DNA of 64,000 nt from Caproicibacter sp002399225 (GCA_036756705.1 DAIOKN010000007.1:1-64000), one strand, 5' to 3'; counted from the stretch's first letter, positions 7,568-16,697 are shown. Numbers and translations are program-made. Notes: generated by a model from the letters alone, not told the origin.

Positions 7568-9241
7568 TCAATTTTTTTCAGTATCTGTCCCTGCTCTCTC
7601 CCCATCTGAAAGGATCGGGATGCGTTTAGTGTGCGACATGGAAAATGCAATATTTGTCGCATGATCCGCAATTCTCTCCAAATTGATCAGAAGGTCGTTA
7701 AAAAGCGCGCTGGATTCCGCGTTGCATTGTCCGTTGGTCAGCCTTCGAATATGGTTTTCTTTCAGCTTTTCGGTACGGCTGTCGATGGTCTCTTCCGTAT
7801 TGTTTACCTTAAAAGACAGCTCCGCATCGTTGCTGCCTTTAAAGAACAGCTGAAAGGAATCGTCCAGAATTGTGACGATCAAGTTTTGCATCCCATGCAG
7901 CTCGCCGGACGCAACGCTGCTGAGCGAAGCCTTTCCGTCAATAATAATCTGCGCCTGCTCGCCGATATTTTCGCTGTGATCCCCGATCCGCTCCACATCG
8001 TTCACCACATGAAACAAGGCGCCGACGATTTCCCGGTCGTTGTCCTCCAGTTCCAGGGCATTAATCCGAATCAGATAAGAAGTGATTCTCCGGTTCAAAA
8101 AGTTGATGACACTTTCATTTTCCGCCAGCTCTTTGAGCTTAGCCGGATCCTGATGGAACAAAGCGTCCATGGAATTTAGAAAATTAGTTTTGGCCAGATC
8201 CGCCATGCGGCCGACTTCCTTTAAAAGCTGAGTGACGGCAACCGGCGGCGTGTTCAGAATACGGGAGTCCAGATATTTCAGACTCATTGCCTGCGTGTGG
8301 CTGTCCTCACCGGGAATGATCTTATAGGCGATGCGGATCAGCACGTTGCTCATCGGCAGAAGGATCGCCGTAGTAACCACGTTAAAGATAATATGGACTA
8401 GGAAAATCTGGAACAGAACATTCCCGGGAGACATCCGCTGCACCATCTCGGTAAACGGCGTCAGAATGGTGATGACGGTAAACATCGTCGCCCCAATCAC
8501 ATTGAACGTCAAATGTACTACGGCGGTCCGCTTGGCGGTTTTGCTGGTGCCGATGGAAGAAAGCATCGCAGTGACGCAGGTGCCGATGTTCAGTCCGAAA
8601 ATGACAAAGACCACGGATTTCAAACTGACTGCGCCGGAGAGGGCCAGCGACTGAAGGACGCCGATCGTGGCCGAAGAACTCTGGATCACCGCAGTGAAGA
8701 TCATACCGGCCAAAAGGCCGATCAAAGGATTTTGAAAATTTGTAATGATATTGGCGAATACCGGAGACTGCCCCAGCGGCTTCATCGACGAACTCATGGT
8801 AGACATGCCGAGAAACAGGATGCCAAAGCCCGCAATGATCTGACCGACATGTTTCCCGTTGCTCTTCTTTGCAAACATGATCATTCCGACGCCGATAAAA
8901 ACCGCGACGGGGGCAATTGCCATAAAGTTGATCGCCGTGATCAGCCCCGTCACCGTCGTGCCGACATTGGCCCCCATAATAATGCCGACAGCCTGAGATA
9001 AATTCATAATGCCGGCATTGACAAAGCCAACCACCATTACCGTCGTTGCGGAGGAACTCTGAATCACGGCTGTAACCGCAAATCCAAGCGCAGCCCCCAT
9101 GTACTTGTTCGTTGTCAGCCGTTCCGCCATATCTTTGATTCGGGAACCTGCGGCAAGCTCCAGAGATTCGCCCATCAGTTTCATCCCATAAAGAAACAGC
9201 CCCAGCCCGCCGAGCAGCATCAAAATATTATCCAGCGTCAT
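7568..9241 (-). CDS. Na/Pi cotransporter family protein with PhoU-like domain
   Basis: Membrane protein of the NptA/YjbB family, which moves phosphate with sodium. The N-terminal half carries two inverted membrane repeats, each marked by a QSSSAT motif (VIQSSSATTVMVV and VIQSSSATIGVL). The C-terminal ~200 residues form a soluble helical PhoU-like domain (DVERIGDHSENI, LERIADHATNI). The start at ATG 9241 follows an AGGAG site and gives 557 residues. The gene stands alone. Transport direction cannot be read from the sequence; YjbB-type members export phosphate. Confidence 0.9.
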   Translation of the reverse strand: MTLDNILMLLGGLGLFLYGMKLMGESLELAAGSRIKDMAERLTTNKYMGAALGFAVTAVIQSSSATTVMVVGFVNAGIMNLSQAVGIIMGANVGTTVTGLITAINFMAIAPVAVFIGVGMIMFAKKSNGKHVGQIIAGFGILFLGMSTMSSSMKPLGQSPVFANIITNFQNPLIGLLAGMIFTAVIQSSSATIGVLQSLALSGAVSLKSVVFVIFGLNIGTCVTAMLSSIGTSKTAKRTAVVHLTFNVIGATMFTVITILTPFTEMVQRMSPGNVLFQIFLVHIIFNVVTTAILLPMSNVLIRIAYKIIPGEDSHTQAMSLKYLDSRILNTPPVAVTQLLKEVGRMADLAKTNFLNSMDALFHQDPAKLKELAENESVINFLNRRITSYLIRINALELEDNDREIVGALFHVVNDVERIGDHSENIGEQAQIIIDGKASLSSVASGELHGMQNLIVTILDDSFQLFFKGSNDAELSFKVNNTEETIDSRTEKLKENHIRRLTNGQCNAESSALFNDLLINLERIADHATNIAFSMSHTKRIPILSDGERAGTDTEKN

Positions 9242-9559
9242 AAATTCTCCTGCCAATCCTGTTTTTTCTCACTTCGGCCATTTTTTTCAATCCGTTCTGT
9301 TCTACCTTCCATGAGCCGCCCCCTTTTGTAACAATTCTGTAAATTTTATAAAAACCATGTTAAATAATATTACGAAAAACAGGTCGAAATATTCCAATGC
9401 TGAAATAATGCGAATCAAAGGATATTTTCCGGCTTTAACATCCGCTAAAAAAGTTTTTAAAGAATGTCATTTTGAAACTTCAATTCCGTCTTTCCGCCCT
9501 TCCGTGATATCTTTTGCGGTATAAGTGGTATAATGAGAAAAAACGATCCGGAGGAAATC
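9242..9559. other. Divergent intergenic region
   Basis: This AT-rich stretch separates the divergent cotransporter and DUF3810 genes. I see no ORF or strong hairpin. A plus-strand TATAAT at 9529-9534 is a likely -10 box for the DUF3810 gene, but its -35 box is poor. Confidence 0.5.
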
Positions 9560-10687
9560 ATGCAACGGTTTTTTCAGCAGGCCGGATTTTGCAAAAGGCT
9601 CCGGCTTCTCATCTTTTTCCCGGCAGGACTGCTTCTGACTGCCTGCGCCGCTTGGAACCCTGCTTTTGCAGAATGGTATGCAACCGGAATTTATGCCGCG
9701 CTGTCAAGCGCGGTCAACCGAATCACCGGTCTTGTTCCGCTTTCGATTGCGGAGCTTTTCGTGATTTTGTTTTTTCTGCTGATCTTGGCGGCCGTTTTGG
9801 GGATTGCCGCCGGTCTGATCCGCAGAAAAGGTAAGCGCCCGTTTTTTGTAAGGAAATCTCTCATCAATCTCGCTGCCTTTCTCAGCATTGTCTATTTTCT
9901 GTTTACCGTCACCTGCGGGATTAATTACTACCGTTACCCGTTTGCCAAAACCTGCGGGCTGAAAGTGCAGCCATCCTCCAAATCGGAGCTGGAGGAGCTT
10001 TGCACTTCCCTGGTTTCGGAGATTGACCGGCTGCGCCCCGGACTTAAAACGAACCGTCAGGGTATCATGGAGCTGCGCCAAAACGACCTCCATTCGACGG
10101 CGCGCGAAGCGATGCAGTCTTATGACCAAATGCAGCAGGATTATCCTTTGCTGCGCTCCGGCTACAGTGCACCGAAGCTTGTTCATTTTTCCCGCATCAT
10201 GTCACGCTGCGAAATCACCGGCGTCTTCTTTCCATTTACGATGGAAGCCAATGTCAACACCGACGTGCCGGAGTATACCATTCCCGTCACCATGTGTCAT
10301 GAGCTTTCCCATCTGCGCGGGTACATGCGAGAGGACGAAGCCAACTTCATCGGCTACCTGGTCTGCCGGAAAAGCAGCGACCCCGATTTCCGCTATTCCG
10401 GCGATATGCTGGCATTTACCTATGCTTCCAACGCACTTTTTTCCGTGGACGCCGAGGCCACCGATCAGATAGATTCCCGGCTTGTCCCGGGCGCCTGTCA
10501 CGATCTGGCCTATAACTCGGAATATTGGGAGCAGTTTCAGGGCCCGGTGGCCCAGGCCTCCAGCAGTGTCAATGACCATTATCTGAAAGCAAACAGGCAG
10601 AGCGACGGGGTAAACAGCTATGGCAGAATGGTGGATTTACTTCTGGCAAAGCAACGCGCGGAGAAGCAAAAAGCGGCAAAACAGTAA
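9560..10687 (+). CDS. DUF3810 membrane protein with HExxH metalloprotease-like motif
   Basis: 375-residue protein with about three N-terminal membrane segments, then a large domain holding CHELSHLRGYMREDEANFIGY. The HELSH sequence with a downstream glutamate matches the zinc-binding pattern of gluzincin peptidases; this is known for the DUF3810 family, whose substrate is unknown. The start at ATG 9560 is set by the GGAGG site seven bases upstream. The gene is monocistronic and ends at a terminator shared with htpG. A membrane-bound peptidase is inferred, not demonstrated. Confidence 0.8.
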   Translation: MQRFFQQAGFCKRLRLLIFFPAGLLLTACAAWNPAFAEWYATGIYAALSSAVNRITGLVPLSIAELFVILFFLLILAAVLGIAAGLIRRKGKRPFFVRKSLINLAAFLSIVYFLFTVTCGINYYRYPFAKTCGLKVQPSSKSELEELCTSLVSEIDRLRPGLKTNRQGIMELRQNDLHSTAREAMQSYDQMQQDYPLLRSGYSAPKLVHFSRIMSRCEITGVFFPFTMEANVNTDVPEYTIPVTMCHELSHLRGYMREDEANFIGYLVCRKSSDPDFRYSGDMLAFTYASNALFSVDAEATDQIDSRLVPGACHDLAYNSEYWEQFQGPVAQASSSVNDHYLKANRQSDGVNSYGRMVDLLLAKQRAEKQKAAKQ

Positions 10688-10765
10688 GGTCGAAATTTGA
10701 TACGCTGTTCGTATGCACCTCACTTTCCCGCCGGGATGCCGCGTCCGTCTTCTCACAAAACATGT

Positions 10766-10808
10766 AAAAAGGTCCTGCCTTCCTCGTTCTAAGAAGGCAG
10801 GACCTTTT
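10766..10808. terminator. Bidirectional terminator between DUF3810 gene and htpG
   Basis: A 16-bp near-perfect stem (10766-10781 with 10793-10808) has A/T runs at both bases, so it can end transcripts from both convergent genes. Confidence 0.85.
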
Positions 10809-10825
10809 GTAAAGTAAAAAATCGG

Positions 10826-12718
10826 TTAGTCCGTCATCAGCCCACAGATCTGGTTGGAAAATGCAACCGGGTCCTCAATCGGTGCGCCCTCAATCAGCAG
10901 CGCCTGATTGTAAAGCAAGGAAGTGTAAGTTTTCAGCTTCTCCTTGTCGGTGCCAAACAGCTTGGTAAGCCTCTCAAAGACCGGATGGTTCGCGTTGATT
11001 TCCAGCACGCGCTGCGCCTGAACCTTCTCTTTTTCCGTGTTTGGCAGGGAATTGAGGACCTTTTCCATCTCCATAGAAATTGCTCCGCTGGTGGAAAGAC
11101 AAACCGGATGGGTTTTCAGCTTATTGGAAAGCACCACCGCCTTGACTTTGCCGTCCAGCGCATCTTTCATGAAGGAAAGCATGTCTTTGTTTTCCGCCAC
11201 TTTTTGGGCGGCCTCTTTTTTCTCTTCTTCCGTTTCCAAGTCAAGATCGTCGGCAGAAACCGATTTGAATTCCTTTTCCTGATATTTTGCCAGCACGCGG
11301 ATCGCAAATTCGTCAATCGGGTCGGTAAGATACAGAATTTCATATCCATGGTCTTTGACAGCTTCCGTCTGAGGCAGCAAAGAAACTTTTTGCACCGATT
11401 CACCGCAGGCATAATAGATATATTTTTGATCCTCTCTCATACGGCCCGCATATTCTGCCAAAGTAGAATATTTGTCACCGGCCGAAGTATGGAACAGGAG
11501 AAGATCCTTGAGGACGTCTTTGTGCGCCCCAAAGTCCTGATAAACCCCGTATTTCAGCTGCAAACCGAAGTTCTGGAAGAACTTTTCATAATCTTCCCGA
11601 TTGTTTTTCAGCATGGATTCCAGCTCGGACTGAATTTTTTTCTCAACCCGGGTGGCGATGAGTTTTAGCCTTCTGTCATGCTGAAGCACTTCTCTGGAAA
11701 TGTTCAGCGAAAGGTCCTGGGAATCGACCAGGCCGCGGACAAAGCTGAAATAATCCGGCAGAAGGTCTGCGCATTTATCCATAATCAAAACGCCGTTGGA
11801 ATAAAGCTGAAGTCCTTTTTCATATTCCTTTGTATAAAAATCATAGGGCGCGCGCGCCGGCAGATACAGCAGTGCATGGAATGTGACGGCTCCCTCGGTG
11901 TACATATGAATCACCCTTGCAGGGTCCTCATAGTCCATAAATTTGTCCTTATAGAACTGGTTGTACTGCTCTTTGGTGATTTCGTTTTTGTTTTTGCGCC
12001 ACAGTGGGACCATACTGTTGAGCGTTTCTTCTTCGGTGTAGGTCTCATACTCATCCTTGCTGCCCTCTTTCAGGCGGCTCTTTTCTACATTCATGCGGAT
12101 CGGGTAACGGATGTAATCGGAATATTTTTTCACCAGGCTCTTCAGCGTATAGGAATCCAGATATTCGCTGTATTTTTCATCATCGGTATCCGGCTTGATC
12201 TCCAGGATAATATCCGAGCCGCAGGTCTCCCTTTTTTCACATGGTTCCACCGTGTAGCCTTCCGTTCCGTTAGACTCCCACCGGCTGGTCTCTTCGCTGC
12301 CGAACGGACGGCTGATGACGGAAACATGGTCGCTAACCATAAACGCAGAATAAAATCCGACGCCGAACTGGCCGATAATCTCGATGTCCGATTTCTTTTC
12401 ACATTCGTTCTTAAAATCGAGCGATCCGCTTTTGGCAATGGTGCCAAGATTGTTTTCCAGTTCTTCTTTCGTCATGCCGCAACCGTTGTCTGAAATGGTC
12501 AGCGTGCGCTTTTCCTTGTCCGGGACGATCCGGATTACAAAGTCATCGCGGTTAAGGCCTGTGTTTTCCTCCGACAGCGCTTTATAATAAAGTTTGTCGA
12601 TGGCATCGCTTGCATTGGAAATCAATTCGCGGAGGAAAATCTCCCTGTGAGTGTAAATAGAATGAATCATTAAATCCAAAAGGTGTTTGGATTCCGCCTG
12701 AAACGGTTTCAGCGGCAT
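10826..12718 (-). CDS. htpG: Molecular chaperone HtpG (Hsp90)
   Basis: ATP-dependent Hsp90 chaperone of the cytoplasm. The N-terminal GHKL ATPase shows SNASDAIDKL, DNGCGMTKEEL and GQFGVGFYSAFMVSDHV. The middle domain with its catalytic-arginine region and the C-terminal dimer domain follow, for 630 residues from ATG 12718. The gene is alone. A CIRCE operator overlaps its transcription start, so HrcA very probably represses it; this differs from Bacillus subtilis, where htpG is not in the CIRCE regulon. Confidence 0.97.
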   Translation of the reverse strand: MPLKPFQAESKHLLDLMIHSIYTHREIFLRELISNASDAIDKLYYKALSEENTGLNRDDFVIRIVPDKEKRTLTISDNGCGMTKEELENNLGTIAKSGSLDFKNECEKKSDIEIIGQFGVGFYSAFMVSDHVSVISRPFGSEETSRWESNGTEGYTVEPCEKRETCGSDIILEIKPDTDDEKYSEYLDSYTLKSLVKKYSDYIRYPIRMNVEKSRLKEGSKDEYETYTEEETLNSMVPLWRKNKNEITKEQYNQFYKDKFMDYEDPARVIHMYTEGAVTFHALLYLPARAPYDFYTKEYEKGLQLYSNGVLIMDKCADLLPDYFSFVRGLVDSQDLSLNISREVLQHDRRLKLIATRVEKKIQSELESMLKNNREDYEKFFQNFGLQLKYGVYQDFGAHKDVLKDLLLFHTSAGDKYSTLAEYAGRMREDQKYIYYACGESVQKVSLLPQTEAVKDHGYEILYLTDPIDEFAIRVLAKYQEKEFKSVSADDLDLETEEEKKEAAQKVAENKDMLSFMKDALDGKVKAVVLSNKLKTHPVCLSTSGAISMEMEKVLNSLPNTEKEKVQAQRVLEINANHPVFERLTKLFGTDKEKLKTYTSLLYNQALLIEGAPIEDPVAFSNQICGLMTD

Positions 12719-12743
12719 AAACAAATCCCGTCCTTTGCAAAAA

Positions 12744-12778
12744 AGAATTAGCACTCAATCAGTTCAAGTGCTAATTCT
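12744..12778 (-). promoter_or_regulatory. CIRCE element (HrcA operator) of htpG
   Basis: TTAGCACTC, 9 bases, then AAGTGCTAA at 12748-12774 matches the CIRCE consensus with one mismatch in the right arm. The inverted repeat extends to perfect 12-base arms (12744-12755 and 12767-12778). It lies directly after the -10 box, where a repressor would block initiation. Confidence 0.9.
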
Positions 12779-12779
12779 T

Positions 12780-12808
12780 ATTTTATTCTATCGCGATGAA
12801 AATTTCAA
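12780..12808 (-). promoter_or_regulatory. Sigma-A promoter of htpG
   Basis: On the minus strand TTGAAA (12803-12808) and TAAAAT (12780-12785) are 17 bases apart, immediately upstream of the CIRCE element. Confidence 0.8.
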
Positions 12809-12820
12809 GAGGACAAATTG

Positions 12821-14017
12821 TTAAATTTTTGTATCATGTTTCCGGTCGATTGGAACATAATCGTGATCCACCGTGATAACAGGGTAACAATTTCCCGGTA
12901 ATTTTCTGATCTTTTCCGATATTGCCCTCACCAACTCGTCATCTTTCATCGGGAATTCAAAAGAAACGCAGACGTCAAAGACAAGATTAGCATGCGTCGG
13001 GCCCCAGACCACCCGGAAATCGTGCATTCCGATTCCCTGTGAAATTTCCGATATGATTTGGCTGACCTGTTGCCGGAGTTCATTGGTTTTCGGGTCATTC
13101 GTCAGAATGGGGTCCATATGAATAACAAGATGAAGGTCCTTGTTCTCCAGAAAATCGCGTTCGATGTTGTCAATGATATCATGGCTGAGCAAAACATCTC
13201 GTTCCGCAGGTACCTCGCAGTGCACGGTGGCAAAGCAGCGCCCCGGCCCATAATTGTGGACATTCAGGTCGTGAATGCCGAGAATGCCGTCATAAGAGCT
13301 GATGGTGTGGTAGATATCGTCTACCAGTTCCCGGGACGGAGCTTCGCCAAGCAGCGGGTTGCTGGTTTTGCGGATCAGCTGAAAGCCGGTCAGCATGATC
13401 ATGAAAGCCACGACAAGGCCCATGTAGCCATCCAGATTAAAATCGGTCAGTCGGGTCAGAACAGCCCCCACCAGAACCACAGAAGTGGCAAACACATCGT
13501 TCAGGCTGTCCGCCGCCGTGGCGGAGATGGTCTCGGAAGAAATAGTCTTTCCCACCCGGCGGTAAAACGCGCCCTGCCAGGCTTTGAGCAAAATGGAACC
13601 CATCAGCACGGCCACAACAACCGCACTGAATTCGGTCTGCTCCGGGTTCAGAATCTTCTGAAAGGAGGTTTGGGCGAACTGGAACCCCGTTACAAAAATG
13701 ACCAGGGAAACAATCAGCCCGCTGATATATTCGATTCTGGCATGGCCATAGGGGTGGGCGGAATCGGCCGGTTTCGCAGCCATCTTAAAGCCGACCAAGG
13801 TCACAAGGGAAGAAACGGAATCGGTCAAATTGTTCACAGCATCCGCCGTGACGGAAATACTGTGAAACAGAGTTCCTGCAATCATCTTGCCGGCAAAAAG
13901 GATCAGATTTGTCACGACACCGACCATGCCGGAAAATTTACCGTAACATTCCCGCACCCGCGGATTGTCGATTTCTTTGTAATTTCTGACAAACAGCCGA
14001 ATTAAAAAACGTGTCAT
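12821..14017 (-). CDS. Cation diffusion facilitator transporter
   Basis: CDF-family exporter of divalent metals. The membrane domain has the characteristic HSISVTADAVNNLTDSVSS segment in TM2 and HPYGHARIEYISGL between TM2 and TM3. A cytoplasmic C-terminal domain of about 190 residues follows, longer than in minimal CDF proteins. The start is the ATG at 14017, nine bases after GGAGGTG; a GTG four codons upstream overlaps the ribosome site. The metal (Zn, Mn, Fe or Co) cannot be told from sequence. The neighbouring corA is a separate transcription unit. Confidence 0.9.
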   Translation of the reverse strand: MTRFLIRLFVRNYKEIDNPRVRECYGKFSGMVGVVTNLILFAGKMIAGTLFHSISVTADAVNNLTDSVSSLVTLVGFKMAAKPADSAHPYGHARIEYISGLIVSLVIFVTGFQFAQTSFQKILNPEQTEFSAVVVAVLMGSILLKAWQGAFYRRVGKTISSETISATAADSLNDVFATSVVLVGAVLTRLTDFNLDGYMGLVVAFMIMLTGFQLIRKTSNPLLGEAPSRELVDDIYHTISSYDGILGIHDLNVHNYGPGRCFATVHCEVPAERDVLLSHDIIDNIERDFLENKDLHLVIHMDPILTNDPKTNELRQQVSQIISEISQGIGMHDFRVVWGPTHANLVFDVCVSFEFPMKDDELVRAISEKIRKLPGNCYPVITVDHDYVPIDRKHDTKI

Positions 14018-14062
14018 GCCATTTTTCACCTCCGAGCAGGCAATATGAAACTATGAAATTCA

Positions 14063-14090
14063 GGCGGGGAATATGCCCCGCCATCTTTTT
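14063..14090. other. GC-rich hairpin in front of the CDF gene
   Basis: GGCGGGG (14063-14069) pairs with the complementary run at 14075-14082 and is followed on the plus strand by a T-tract. No plus-strand gene ends here. On the minus strand it would form in the 5' leader of the CDF gene. Confidence 0.5.
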
Positions 14091-14123
14091 TAAAACACAC
14101 CATGAAGCCAAATCCTTTCTATC

Positions 14124-14150
14124 AAAAAAGGGAACCGCTCAGCAGTTCCT
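14124..14150 (-). terminator. Terminator after corA
   Basis: On the minus strand the stem AGGAAC/GTTCCC has a 9-base loop and is followed by six Ts, 35 bases after the corA stop. Confidence 0.75.
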
Positions 14151-14184
14151 TTCATGTCAACATGATATGATGATTTTGGAAAGT

Positions 14185-15111
14185 TCAAAGCATATTTTTC
14201 TTATGTAAAAGCCAGTAAACAATCAGAATGCAACCTGCGGAAAGGGCAATTGGAAACCAAAAATTCGGGAATGGAATTCCGGCGACATTCATCCCATACG
14301 CCCCGGTAATGATGGCCGGCACAGAGAACAGCAACGTGATCGAGGCCAAGACTTTCATGACTATATTCAAATTGTTCGAGATGACAGAGGCAAAAGCATC
14401 CATCGTCCCCGACAAAATGTTCAAATAAATATTCGACATCTCAATCGCCTGTTTGACTTCGATCAGGACATCTTCCAAAAGATCCTGATCTTCGTCATAA
14501 AGCTTGATCACCCTGCCGCGCATGATTTTTTCCAGCGTGATCTCATTGCCTTTGAGCGAAGAGGAAAAATAGACAAGGGACTTTTCAATATCCAGCAGCT
14601 GCAAAAGCTCTGAATTTTTCATGGAGACCCTCAGTTCCATTTCCACGGTATTGCTAATCTTATCGATTTGTTTTAAATACTGAAGGTACCGGTTGGCCAC
14701 GCGGAGCATAATATGCAGCAAAAACCGGGTCTTCAGGTTGGTTCGCACACCTTTGACAAGCCCGCGTGCAAATTCATCCACCACCGAATTGTCCCGGATG
14801 GAAACCGTAATCACATTTTTTTCCGTCAGGATCAGGCCCATTGGCATCGTGGAATAAAGCAGGCTTTTTCCCTCTTCTTGTTCCACAACCGGAATATCAA
14901 TCACGACCAGTGTATTATTGCCTTCGTTGTCAATGTGGGAAGATTCTTCTTCGTCCATCGCAGCGCGAAAAAAATCCGGCTCAATTTCAAAGTCCGCAAT
15001 CAGGCTTTCAATTTCACGGTCGTCCGGAGCAACACAGTTGATCCAGCAGCCAGGCTCACATGCCTCGATCTGTGTCATGCGCCCGTCTACCGTTTTGTAA
15101 TAGGACAGCAT
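14185..15111 (-). CDS. corA: CorA-family magnesium transporter
   Basis: Divalent cation channel of the CorA/MIT family. The long cytoplasmic N-terminal domain is followed by two membrane helices near the C-terminus, with the signature YGMNV at the end of the first, then a short basic tail. An ATG nine bases after GAGGAG (15111) seems the real start; the ATG at 15120 touches the ribosome site. It has its own promoter (15212-15239) and terminator. Magnesium is the usual substrate; cobalt or nickel are possible. Confidence 0.92.
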   Translation of the reverse strand: MLSYYKTVDGRMTQIEACEPGCWINCVAPDDREIESLIADFEIEPDFFRAAMDEEESSHIDNEGNNTLVVIDIPVVEQEEGKSLLYSTMPMGLILTEKNVITVSIRDNSVVDEFARGLVKGVRTNLKTRFLLHIMLRVANRYLQYLKQIDKISNTVEMELRVSMKNSELLQLLDIEKSLVYFSSSLKGNEITLEKIMRGRVIKLYDEDQDLLEDVLIEVKQAIEMSNIYLNILSGTMDAFASVISNNLNIVMKVLASITLLFSVPAIITGAYGMNVAGIPFPNFWFPIALSAGCILIVYWLLHKKNML

Positions 15112-15211
15112 TGTGCTCATCTCCTCTATGAAATTTTCTTCGCGGCTTCCCGCAAGGGTCAGGATTCACAATGCCACCCCCTTTTGAATTCAAATTTCTT
15201 TTCCATGAGCT

Positions 15212-15239
15212 ATTATAGCACAGAAACCAGAGATTGCAA
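15212..15239 (-). promoter_or_regulatory. Sigma-A promoter of corA
   Basis: On the minus strand TTGCAA (15234-15239) and TATAAT (15212-15217) are 16 bases apart, about 100 bases before corA. Confidence 0.7.
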
Positions 15240-15402
15240 GAGAAAGCGATAAATAAAGTCCTATATTTCCGTACTGGTTGAAAAACAACTTTAGATGACT
15301 TATTTGATCGATTTTAACTAAATTATCTAAAAATTCAGATTGATCTCCCCGTATTTTGCCCTTCTAAAAGATTTTTCCTCTTTCATGAGAAAAATATTCG
15401 CC

Positions 15403-15455
15403 GAGTCGGTGGAATTCCGATGGGTGCCTAAGGCCCTTTATCCACCACTGGACTC
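15403..15455. other. Conspicuous hairpin in the ftsZ-corA gap
   Basis: GAGTC and GGTGG (15403-15412) pair with CCACC (15442-15446) and GACTC (15451-15455) around an inner GC-rich hairpin (15422-15435). It lies between the ftsZ hairpin and the corA promoter and is in no ORF that I can support. It could be a small RNA on either strand. I do not recognise a family. Confidence 0.35.
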
Positions 15456-15481
15456 TTCTTCCGGGGGGAAAAGCAAACGGA

Positions 15482-15532
15482 AAGAAATACGCTTTGAAGC
15501 GGCTTTACAAGCTGCTTCAAAGCGTATTTCTT
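15482..15532 (-). terminator. Long perfect hairpin after ftsZ
   Basis: Arms 15482-15500 and 15514-15532 are perfectly complementary over 19 bases. The minus-strand tail (TTTCCGTTTGC) is only mildly U-rich. It probably ends the ftsZ transcript. Confidence 0.65.
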
Positions 15533-15602
15533 CGAAGAGTCATTGCGTGACAGCACTGTCTTTCATAATTTCCGTATCCACCCTTTGCAGAAACGGAACT
15601 TT

Positions 15603-16697
15603 TCAGGACTTTCGGTTAAAAATCTGCATGATGTCGGTAAAATCATCGTCATCCACCGAATTGTTATCATGGGATGCGGCTTTCTCTTTGGTCTTTGCCG
15701 TTTTCTTTCCCTCTGTTTCCACCGCAGGCTGTTCCGTGCCGGAAGTGGGAAAACCCGTTGCAATGACGGTTACGCTCATCTCATCATCCATATCTTCATC
15801 AAACGCGGCCCCCCAAATGATATTCGCATCCTCATGGGCCTGTGAAGCAATCATGGAAGAAGCCGTTTCGATTTCATCCAGACCGATATCAGGAGAAGAA
15901 GTAATGTTGATGATCACGCCTTTTGCACCGTTGATGGCGGTTTCCAGCAGCGGGCTGGAAATTGCCATATTTGCGGCTTCCTGCGCCTTGTCTTTGCCAG
16001 AGGCACGCCCAACTCCCATATGTGCATAGCCGGCATCCTTCATCACCGCGGTCACATCGGCAAAATCCAGATTGACCAATCCGGGAAGTTTGATCAGATC
16101 CGAAATGCTCTGCACTCCCTGCCGCAGGACATCGTCCGCAATGGAAAACGCATTCAGCAGAGTGATGCGCTGTTCGCTGACCAGTTTTAAACGCTCATTC
16201 GGAATGACGACAAGAGAATCCACATGCTCCCGAAGAGCCGTGATTCCGTTTTCGGCCTGCTCCATGCGGCGGCGCCCTTCAAATTCGAAAGGCTTTGTGA
16301 CGATTCCGACCGTGAGAACCCCCATATCGTGTGCAATTTCAGCAACGATCGGTGCGGCGCCGGTACCGGTGCCGCCGCCCATACCCGCCGTGACAAAGAC
16401 CATGTCGCTTCCGCGGATAGCTGCCGCGATGGCCTCACGGCTTTCATCAGCGGCCTTTTGGCCCATCTCAGGTTTCGAACCGGCACCCTTGCCGTGCGTC
16501 ACCTTCTCACCGATCTGAATTTTCTGCGTGGCTTTGGAACGGTACAAAGCCTGCCGGTCCGTATTAATACTGATAAATTCAACACCCTGCACACCGCTGG
16601 CAACCATGCGGTCAATTGCATTGCCGCCGCCGCCACCAACGCCGACGACTTTTATCTGAACGATATTGTCAAAGTCGTTTTCAATTTCAAAAGGCAT
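15603..16697 (-). CDS. ftsZ: Cell division protein FtsZ
   Basis: Tubulin-like GTPase that forms the Z ring. It shows GVGGGGGNAIDRM at the N-terminus, the tubulin signature GGGTGTGAAP near residue 105, and the T7 loop with NLDFADV. The ATG at 16697 follows AAGGGGG by ten bases and gives 364 residues. The C-terminal peptide is FTDIMQIFNRKS rather than the usual proline-containing IPxFLR type. The gene has its own promoter, although it is the last gene of the division cluster. No ftsA is nearby. Confidence 0.97.
   Translation of the reverse strand: MPFEIENDFDNIVQIKVVGVGGGGGNAIDRMVASGVQGVEFISINTDRQALYRSKATQKIQIGEKVTHGKGAGSKPEMGQKAADESREAIAAAIRGSDMVFVTAGMGGGTGTGAAPIVAEIAHDMGVLTVGIVTKPFEFEGRRRMEQAENGITALREHVDSLVVIPNERLKLVSEQRITLLNAFSIADDVLRQGVQSISDLIKLPGLVNLDFADVTAVMKDAGYAHMGVGRASGKDKAQEAANMAISSPLLETAINGAKGVIINITSSPDIGLDEIETASSMIASQAHEDANIIWGAAFDEDMDDEMSVTVIATGFPTSGTEQPAVETEGKKTAKTKEKAASHDNNSVDDDDFTDIMQIFNRKS

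Noticed and set aside
7399..7671. 90-codon minus-strand frame between the LURP-like gene and the cotransporter gene
   Set aside because: It runs through the cotransporter terminator and into that gene's 3' end in another frame, has no ribosome site and no conserved pattern.
15396..15420. A CGAGTCGG-like stretch reminiscent of a tracrRNA end
   Set aside because: No CRISPR array, cas gene or repeat in the window; only a few bases match.
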